A program made the translations under genes and the position numbers. From NCBI GenBank assembly GCA_026260175.1, contig JAKCWW010002870.1:21161-51235 (forward strand): a stretch of 30,075 bases of DNA, given 5' to 3'. This DNA comes from Reticulitermes lucifugus (Eukaryota > Arthropoda > Insecta > Blattodea > Rhinotermitidae). Numbering within the stretch: position 1 is the stretch's first letter; the number at the start of each line of letters is the position of its first letter. Shown piece by piece: positions 22,901 through 30,075 of this stretch. The notes under the pieces were generated by a model. The model saw only the letters and a program-made list of their open reading frames with translations. It made no database searches and had not been told where the DNA came from.

Positions 22901-23185
22901 ATGGTAGCCATGCACATTTTGACAATCTCCATGGCTTATTAAACATTCTGTTCCATGTTCATCACACTATTCACACATGCACAGGTTCTATATGCATGAG
23001 GTGGTACACAAAAGTTCAAGAGAATGCTCCAGTAACAGTGTCACAGATATCACTTTGTGTATGCCACTCGATGTTATGTCAATCACATACAATAAGCTGC
23101 TCAGGAAAGACATACACAATATGTTATGCAATTTCCATAAACAAGCAATTCAAAAGCACAAATAGTCTGCCCTGTATTCTGTCTG

Positions 23186-23223
23186 TGTCGGTACAATGTT
23201 TTGCTAACAACATCGTACCGACA
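23186..23223 (-). ncRNA. Stable hairpin, structured RNA element candidate
   Basis: Arms 23187-23200 and 23209-23222 form a 14-bp stem (15 with the next pair) around an 8-base loop. One position is G-U in the minus-strand RNA but A-C in the plus-strand RNA, so the stem is complete only if the minus strand is transcribed. The 23187-23335 stretch has several CpGs in an otherwise CpG-poor setting. The function is unknown; the stem is short for a pre-miRNA. Confidence 0.4.
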
Positions 23224-24015
23224 AATAACGAAATGGAGATTGGTTGGTTCACGCAGACAATGTGCCTGCTTGACACTGCAACATCCATCCAGTGGATCAT
23301 GGCCAAGGACAACATAGCTACAGTCCGCCACCTGCCTTGTGACATCTTTTATGTTTCAAATGGCAGAAGTGCAGCTCAATGAAAAGAGATTTAATGACTT
23401 TGAGATCGGGCAAACAATGCAACAGGTCTTATGAAATAAGACACACTTCCAGTGATGGCTGAATCACTGGGTTCCATGCATTAACTCCCAAGGAAAACAC
23501 TTTGTTGGAGAAATTATGTAAAATTTTGCAACTCCAATGAATCTTTGTTTATACACATATTCCTCTAACTTTCTGGTACCACAACATAGTTCGGTGTATA
23601 TATATATACAAGAAATGAGTGCAGGATTAATTTGACAGATACAAAGAGCAGAGATCTACCAACAACTACATGAATATGTTGTGGGATTTTTCAGGTATGT
23701 GAGTTGAGGTATCTGCATATTTATTTACAGATATAGGAGCACACAAGCGGAATATCTGTTACCCACACACCGTGATTTTGCCACAAGCCTATAGCAGCAG
23801 TTCTCAAGTTCTTTGGGTACACAAGCAAAGTTTATACATGCCATCTACCTTATACTGCAAAATTGGTAAAGTGTTCTAAATGACAAGAAATACATAAGTA
23901 CTAACTGCACTAGTTCCTTCTTTGGGCAGAAGCAAACCAAAGGCACACATCAGCAATAACAGAGATAGTGAATATTGTAACTGCTGAATTACATTTCAGG
24001 TTGTCTTTTATGTAA

Positions 24016-24058
24016 GGATGATGATGATGATGATGATGATGAGGAGGAGGAGTAGGAA
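24016..24058. repeat. (GAT)n-(GAG)n microsatellite
   Basis: GATGATGAT repeats are followed by GAGGAGGAG, then interrupted units. Confidence 0.9.
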
Positions 24059-24924
24059 GAGTACAGGCATGATAGATGTCACAAAACAAGGGATATTAAC
24101 ATATTTTCAGGATTAAAATTTGGGAAGTAAGTTTACATTCACACTTCTACAGTTTTTGTTCCAGTAACATTATGTAAGATGAGGTATGTTAGATTTCAGT
24201 TTGTGTTCCTGTGTATCCAGCTTTAAGAACCACTGCTTTAGATTACAGAGCCAGAACAAGACTTCATACTACAGTATACTCCTCCAACTACCATGTGTCC
24301 CTTTAAACACGTCCCTGAGCACTGCAGCTCTATCGCACAGAAGGCCTGCATTTGCTGGGACATCCTGTGACAGCTGCAGTGTTCAGGAATATGATACAAG
24401 GTACACCGGTATTTGTGTGTGAATTATACATGTACTATTTTCTCCTCCTACTGTACAACCTGTTGCGATGTATGTGGCAAGTTAAAGTGGCAGCTAAGGA
24501 ACAAAACAGCCACTACACATCCTACTACTGCACTTATATAAATATATATTGACTGTGACAGTAGCAGTAGTAATCTGTAATACAACACAGTGAGCTGAAA
24601 ACTACATAATTTGATTTTATAAAAATTTTCAGACTACTTGTGCTTCCTTCCCCCCCACCCCCACTAGCCTAGATAATTGAGAGCATATCATAATAAAGGA
24701 AACTTCAGGAAGAAGTTATGTTTCAGAAGCACAGCCATAAGTCCATTACATTTTCTACTTACATGCTGTTTTTCGTGCATTGTGACATTGGTAATAAATA
24801 ATTTTTTTGCAAGGAACATTTAAAATTTGCTTCATCCCCATGTTACAAACACAAAAACAAGACCTGTTCTTAGAAACGTGGTATTTTCCCCTGTTTAAAG
24901 AGACTTGTGTGGGTTTGCAAATAG

Positions 24925-25002
24925 TTACTGGGAGTCGTAATCACATGAATCCTGGCCGCCATTTTCATGCGGCTCCTCATGGCTGTATAGATCTTCCTCA
25001 TC
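24925..25002 (-). CDS. Candidate last coding exon, acidic C-terminus
   Basis: On the minus strand an acceptor (TTTAAACTCATTCCAG) is followed by GAT GAG GAA and 25 codons ending in TAA: an acidic tail starting DEEDLYSHEEPHENGG and ending CDYDSQ. It keeps several CpGs where the neighbourhood has almost none. I do not recognise the protein. A second frame (MRKIYTAMRSRMK...) is also open across this stretch, and it joins to a hydrophobic frame in the exon upstream, so the choice of frame is not secure. If real, this gives the orientation and the start of the long 3' UTR. Confidence 0.3.
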   Translation of the reverse strand, partial: DEEDLYSHEEPHENGGQDSCDYDSQ

Positions 25003-25083
25003 CTGGAATGAGTTTAAAGTGGTGGTTATAATCAAAATGCAGGACTAGACAGGACACAACAGAACAAACAGAACAAAATTTAC

Positions 25084-25150
25084 TTGTACGTCATCAAGAA
25101 TACGTACAGGACGATGAAGGACACGAGCCAACCATAGTGGGCCTTCCCTC
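25084..25150 (-). CDS. Candidate penultimate exon
   Basis: On the minus strand an acceptor (TTCATTCTTTCTGAG) leads into a 67-base exon that ends at a good donor (CAA then GTAAAT, intron 25083-25003, 81 bases, phase 0). In frame with the acidic terminal exon it reads REGPLWLARVLHRPVRILDDVQ. The alternative frame reads as a hydrophobic helix (GWLVSFIVLYVFLMTYK). The exon is CpG-rich compared with its surroundings. No family is recognised. It may instead be part of an unrecognised repeat. Confidence 0.28.
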
Positions 25151-26122
25151 CTCAGAAAGAATGAACATATAGACAATATTCTTTCATCAGCACAAAAATA
25201 ATAAATTTAATTAACTAACACAACATATCACAATATACTGTAGCACTTCAAGAATAGAAAAATGTAAAATTCACACATAAATTTAGTTCATTAAACACAA
25301 ATGTGGAGAGAAAATCTGCCATTCAAAACAGTCGATTTTTATAATAATTGGTAGGGAAGAAGATTCTACCAGCATGCTTTAAACTCTGTTGATTTGGCAA
25401 GCAAAAAATTTAAACTGCTCACGTGCAGTACTTGGGATTATTTGTATAGCAGTTCCATTGTGTTCTTTACCTTGAAGTCCCCTAAAATATCTTTCAGGTA
25501 AATTGGGTACAAGCTATTAATAACCTTAAACTGGGAGCACAGTGGTGAAAATGATATGCAGTGGAAGGCTGGGACCTTACAGTGAGCAACCAACTTACCT
25601 CCATCCCCTACCTTGTCTCTATTACATAATCCCTGCCACAATACAGACCTGCGTTGAAGTCGGAGTGGAAACGTTTGTACACAACCAAAAAGATGTACTA
25701 AGAAAACACAGCACAACAGTAATTATAGGGGCAATGCCCAGTAGCTAACTAAATTTGGAAGTTGTGCATAAACAACACAAAATCAGTGACAATGAAACTG
25801 CAAGAACCACCACCTTTAGGATAAGCAAGAAACTGCCACAGTCCCCACAATTACAGAACCAGATCCTCTGATGTTAGGCAACTCAGCTCCCCATTCCAAA
25901 AGGTGGGGGAATGACCTACATGTAGACATACATATACATAAGCACAATGGGTGGCCTATGAATTAGAAATTTTTTTATTTACTACATAGCTCATATTTTT
26001 AACATCATACATGTAAATGAATTTCTTAAAACCCCAATACGAAGGTAGCATCACCATCAAGGTCATCAAATTACATTATTTGATTACCACTACACATCAC
26101 TACAGACCAAACCAAAAGAAAA

Positions 26123-26335
26123 TTGGTGTAATGGTAACATTATAGATGTGTTTTGGAGGTCTCTGGTTTGAATTCCAATCAGAACACTGGTTATTGTGCT
26201 AAGTTTCTCTATGGTTTTTCTCTCAGTCCCTCACCAAAAATTGTAGAATAGTACTTTGATCAGGCCACACCACTTCCTTCCAGATCCTGTGCAATTCATC
26301 ATTAATCATCCTACCATCAACACAACATAGCCAGA
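26123..26335 (+). repeat. tRNA-derived SINE, second family
   Basis: The head GGTGTAATGGTAACATTATAG gives an A-box-like TGTAATGGTAAC, and GGTTTGAATTCC at 26165-26176 is the B box. The body then has GGTTATTGTGCTAAG and an AGGCCAC block also seen in the repeat at about 28130-28275. Confidence 0.6.
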
Positions 26336-26642
26336 GATACTGATGTCATAAAATGAACCAAACAAAACCACTACATAAATCAGTGTTATGATATATTTAG
26401 TTTGAGCGATGTTAGCAGATAGCAGAAATGATGCATGCAAACAAGAGTTAAGTACAAACAATCAAACAGTATAAGACTACATACATTGTATATTTTACAG
26501 CAGTCACAAAAGTGTAACACAAAAAATAACAGGAAAGAGAAGACCTGAAATCATTAAACATTTACATTTATGTCATGCAGCAAGCTTAATTCTTTGCTAT
26601 TTTATGTACATCAAGAATGTCCTTTTGGCACACAGCATTTGT

Positions 26643-26925
26643 CTGAACACCCACCTGCATCACTATCTGAATGCACACATCAGTGTCCATCTGTCTGCCT
26701 GCACACCTGTGTGACTAACTGAATGTGGACATCAGTGTCCATCTGTCCACACACCTGTACGACTACCTGAATGTACATATCACTGTCCCTTTGTCTGTCC
26801 ACACACCTTATGACTACATGAATGCACAAATCAGCGTCCATCTGTCTGCCTGCACACCTGTATGACTATCTGGATGTACATGCCTGATTGTCCATTTGTC
26901 TTCCACCTACACAAGTCTGACTACA
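26643..26925. repeat. Minisatellite, unit 48-52 bp, about 5 copies
   Basis: Units begin near 26667, 26719, 26767, 26818 and 26870 and share CTGAATG, TCAGTGTCCATCTGTC, CACACCTG and GACTA. The copies differ by a few bases and short indels. Confidence 0.85.
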
Positions 26926-27440
26926 TATGCTGTATTCAACTCCCAAACTGTTGGTTCAGTGTGGAGAAAATCTGATATATAAGAAACTCTGGTAAAAACA
27001 AGTGATGGAATAATTTCAGTCACTTGCTCAATTATGACTAACACTTTACTTGAAGACCAAATGAGCTTCCATGATTATTCTGTTACTATTTGCATATTTA
27101 TCTGAGTATAAAATAATCCTGTATATATATCTCCCACCCCACCTTCACAATGAAAACATTTAAACAAAAATAACTAATTACTTAAACTGACATGTGCACT
27201 GAGCATTCTCCATTGTCTTGTTTTGCTTAAGAGGTACATTTTGGAAGCTTCTGTCTTAGAAAGCATACACTATACTCTGCTGGGACCATTAGACAGAGAC
27301 AATCTGGTCTGGTAACAGACACTAGCTCCATCTAATTGGCCCAAGAGAGGTTGTTTCAAACTTTTCCCTGATAACAGAAGTAGAGGCAGCTTCTGAAATG
27401 CTGTGCATCACAAACATTTAAGCTTAACAGGAGGTATCCA

Positions 27441-27500
27441 TTCTTCTGGGATATGATGCTACATCACTGGGTATTTGGTTCCCCGTGTTTCGAGTCAATG
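27441..27500 (+). repeat. Family T element fragment
   Basis: TTCTTCTGGGATATGATGC (27441-27459) matches the end of elements at 5792 and 16292. A GTGTTTCGAGTC word follows in the place of the ACGTTTCGG block. No partner end was found, so it is a fragment. Confidence 0.45.
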
Positions 27501-28129
27501 CAGTGATCTCAAAACTTTTGGAATCAAATATCAGTGATAAAGCATTTATACCAGGAGAGTGGATACCTCACCCACACTGCTGCAAAAACCTACAAACTGG
27601 CATTTGGACTGGACAGTGGACACAAAACTCTTCCATACAATTCTCCACTACAAATGTACCTTCCTAATAGCTTCTTGTAGTTCCACATGATAGTCTCCTG
27701 ATGGAACTTGTTCAAAGTAGTTGCACTTTTCTTTAATTTGTGCATAATGTGCCCAAGAATACTGTACCTACACACTGCTTATCCTTTCAGTAAACCTAAC
27801 AGCCATTACTCTAAAACTGGCATCATGATCTACATATAAAAAATTTCTGGCCTCTTATGATCATGTTATATATAAGTTATTACAGTTTTTGTGCAATATA
27901 CAAAATGATAGTAAATATGGATGAAAGAACTCCAATAATGAAATAACATTAAATATGTAAACCTGTTTGGTACTGTATACCGAACAATACACAAATTTTT
28001 AAGAGAGTCACTACAAGTGATCACTGCACATCTACATAGTAAGCAAGATTTTTCAACTCTGGCATACCATACAACTTGTGTATTCACACAGAATCGGTAT
28101 AAATATGTTATGCCTTTAAGCACCATTCT

Positions 28130-28275
28130 CTCTAGTTGCGCAGCTTCATATCTAGAGGGTTCAGATTCAAATCTTGGCCTGGGAGGCCGGTTATTCTGAC
28201 TGAGGATTTCCTTAGTTCCACCACGCAAATGCCAACAATTTACCTCAGAGCAGGCCACAAACACTGCTCTTCCCA
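28130..28275 (+). repeat. tRNA-derived SINE, second family, second copy
   Basis: A B-box-like GGTTCAGATTCAAATC (about 28158-28173) is followed by GGCCGGTTATTCTGACTGAGG and later AGCAGGCCAC, in the order seen at 26123-26335. Confidence 0.5.
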
Positions 28276-28599
28276 TTTTGAAGACCCACAATTCTGGAGT
28301 GACCTGAAAACCTCACTGTTACCTGCCATTGGTGCATAGGAGCCGATACACATTTCTGTATGTAAGCGAGCCTGCAATAATTGTGCTGAAACTACTAGGT
28401 GCCACCATATGAAATTTAGTTGCACATGTGACCAACAACGGGATTTGTGAACCTGTGCCAATCTGAATACACTTTTTAACACAAAATTAAACGTGAATCT
28501 TTGACTAGGAAATTGATGTTTTGTGTTATCTGTTCACTCAGAAATGGATTCTTTTGCAACCCTACAAAATGAACCAATTTTAAATAAATCAAAATGTGG

Positions 28600-28710
28600 T
28601 CTTCTGGGTATGTCACTATGTAATCCAGAAGTTTTAGGTTCTAACCTGAAGACAGAGGCAATATGTTCGTCCAAAACATTGGTACCCATCTGCCAGAACA
28701 ACCCAGAAGA
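28600..28710 (+). mobile_element. Short TIR element (family T) with hammerhead-like word order
   Basis: TCTTCTGGG (28600-28608) and CCCAGAAGA (28702-28710) are exact inverted ends. Inside are CTGAAGA (28646-28652) and, about 20 bases on, CCAAAACATTGGTACC, which corresponds to the CCGAAACGTCGGT block with G changed to A. It is decayed and non-autonomous. Confidence 0.5.
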
Positions 28711-28939
28711 TAACAATATGAATCTTCACCATCTTTAGAACTTCATATGTTATGTGCCGAATAAATTAACTGATGAAAATATCAAGCAGCATTTTCAAAA
28801 ATTTATAAACCAGTATCAGAATACTTTCCACTTACAGGCACTTCAACCAACAGCATGCACAATCAACTTGAAGTGTGAGGCCTTTGCTCTTCCAGAATGT
28901 TGCGAGACATAGGTTGGTAGTTGGTTACCACCATTTCAG

Positions 28940-30075
28940 TACAACATATCGGTCCCACCTTCAATGATATATGTGATGAATCCTTAGCTCGGAATTTTTC
29001 CGGATAGATTGAAGTTTGCTGTGGTCAAGCCAATATTCAAAAACGGTGATAATTATGAACCATCTAACTACAGGCCTATATCATTGTTATCATCATTTTC
29101 TAAAGTATTTGAAAGGCTTATATATAATAGATTATATGAACATATAAACATAAATAACATATTGGATGATAATCAGTATGGCTTTTGGCCAAACTCATCT
29201 ACAGGAAAAGCATCTTTTAAATTAATAGATGAAATATTAAAATCAATGAATAACAAACATTTAGTTGGAGGGATATTTTGTGATTTGCAAAAGGCATTTG
29301 ACTATGTCAGTCATGATATACCCATAAAAAAAATTGGAATTCTATGAAATCACTGGGAAATTTGGTGCTTCAATCAAGTCTTACTTCAAGGGAAGATATC
29401 AAAGAGTAATTCTTGACAAAAATTACTCCGTAGACAGTTTTTTGTCCAGGTGGGCGGAGATAAAATCCAGAGTGCCCCAAGGATCAATCCTTGGTCCGCT
29501 TTTTTTCCTTCCGTACATTAATGATATAACTAAAGTACCAATTAAGGCGGCAAAAATTTTCTTATATGCTGATGATGCAAGCATAATTGTGACAAATCCC
29601 AAATATAATGACTATAAATTAGCTATGAATAAAACATTACATGAGGTTAATAAATGGTTCAAAACTAACTAGATAACACTAAACTTAAAAAAAAACTCAT
29701 CACTTACAGTTTACAACAATGAACCATGATGAATTAGATATGTATATCAGTCTTAGTCACAAACAAATAGTAAACTCTAACTGTACTAAATTTTTGGGTT
29801 TAAATATTGACAATAAGTTATCTTGGAAAAACCATATTGATTATCCTATTGCAAAATTAAGTTCATGTTTCATAATGAGAGTTATCAAACCCATAATGTC
29901 TCGAAGTAGCCTAAGACTAATTTATTTTGCTTACATACACTCTATCATGACTTATGGAATTATCTTTTGGGGTAATTCACCATACAGTATAAAACTTTTT
30001 AGAATCCAAAAAAATTATGATGGGTCTGAAGAAAAGAGATTCATGTAGGGACTCATTTAAGGAAATGAAAATACT
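28940..30075 (+). pseudogene. Jockey/CR1-like LINE reverse transcriptase, frameshifted, runs off the window
   Basis: From about 28942 the frames give a FNDICDESLA block, then after a shift GIFPDRLKFAVVKPIFKNGD, SNYRPISLLSSFSKVFERL, DDNQYGFWPNSST and GGIFCDLQKAFDYVSHD (motif A). A frameshift near 29330 leads to GRYQRVILDKNYSVDSF, RVPQGSILGPLFFLPYINDI and YADD (29565-29576). A stop follows WFKTN, then TKFLGLNIDNKLSWKNHID, and IHSIMTYGIIFWGNS. A last frameshift near 30015 leads into a KKRDSCRDSFKEMKIL block up to the edge. At least four breaks make it a pseudogene. The 5' endonuclease part is absent on the left. Confidence 0.85.

Larger units (their letters stand above)
11880..24924 (-). other. 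CpG-poor non-coding region, candidate long 3' UTR on the minus strand
   Basis: No convincing coding frame, tRNA or rRNA was found over about 13 kb. CpG is scarce: I counted about 7 in 12001-13140, against about 26 in 1-600. Recognisable transposons are few. On many lines A and C exceed T and G on the plus strand, which would suit minus-strand transcription; this is an impression and was not measured. The candidate stop codon at 24925-24927 on the minus strand lies directly upstream. AATAAA on the minus strand occurs, for example, at 12647-12652. The region could instead be an intron or a long non-coding RNA. Confidence 0.35.

Noticed and set aside
23187..23222. Match of the hairpin to the seed of vertebrate miR-126 (CGTACCG)
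   Set aside because: The microRNA is not known to me from insects, and a 7-base match is weak. The stem is too short for a standard pre-miRNA.
22891..23382. A 163-codon open frame on the plus strand
   Set aside because: It has no recognisable domain, no splice context and a composition typical of AC-rich non-coding DNA. Overlapping frames on the other strand are open as well.
25438..25716. A 92-codon minus-strand frame near the candidate exons
   Set aside because: No domain or good splice signals were seen, and it shows no link to the candidate terminal exons.
27866..28291. A 141-codon minus-strand frame
   Set aside because: It crosses a SINE and AT-rich sequence and has no family features.

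Overview
The window looks like nuclear DNA from an insect with a large, repeat-rich genome. It has spliced coding exons, no operons, tRNA-derived SINEs, decayed non-LTR retrotransposons of types common in insects, and many short inverted-repeat elements. A cockroach, termite or orthopteroid is my guess from the style of the LINE and SINE copies; nothing here proves the order. One gap of 222 N (10699-10920) and one single N (324) show this is a draft assembly.

Left part (1-11.9 kb): repeat-rich, with one good gene exon. Positions 1-2.4 kb hold a LINE 3' end, SINEs, and an element with inverted ends. A first coding exon on the minus strand (2599-3111) encodes a type II membrane protein. It has a long charged cytosolic tail, one transmembrane helix, and the C-x4-C pair that opens the ectodomain of M13 (neprilysin/ECE) metallopeptidases; the rest of that gene must lie left of the window. 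From 5.8 to 9.1 kb there is a nest of repeats: three related palindromic elements (6221-7748), two with perfect target-site duplications, one of them inserted inside a LINE ORF; then TIR elements and a LINE stub with a 12-bp duplication. A larger LINE copy, interrupted by the gap, fills 10571-11878.

Right part (11.9-28.9 kb): the character changes. CpG becomes scarce, recognisable transposons are few, and no long coding frame appears. Two small candidate exons on the minus strand (25150-25084 and 25002-24925, joined by an 81-base intron) end in a stop. What follows them on that strand could be one very long 3' UTR of up to about 12-13 kb. It contains two minisatellites, a 14-15 bp hairpin that pairs fully only in the minus-strand RNA, a 74-bp LINE stub with an 8-bp duplication, and a palindromic element. 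A tRNA-type SINE family has two copies near 26.1 and 28.1 kb.

Right edge (28.94-30.08 kb): a frameshifted jockey/CR1-like LINE reverse transcriptase that runs off the window.

The most interesting signal is in the palindromic elements. In two of them the conserved block can be folded as a type I hammerhead ribozyme with a very short, self-complementary helix III, the form known from Penelope-like elements and retrozymes. One extra base sits between the core and helix II in every copy, so activity is uncertain.
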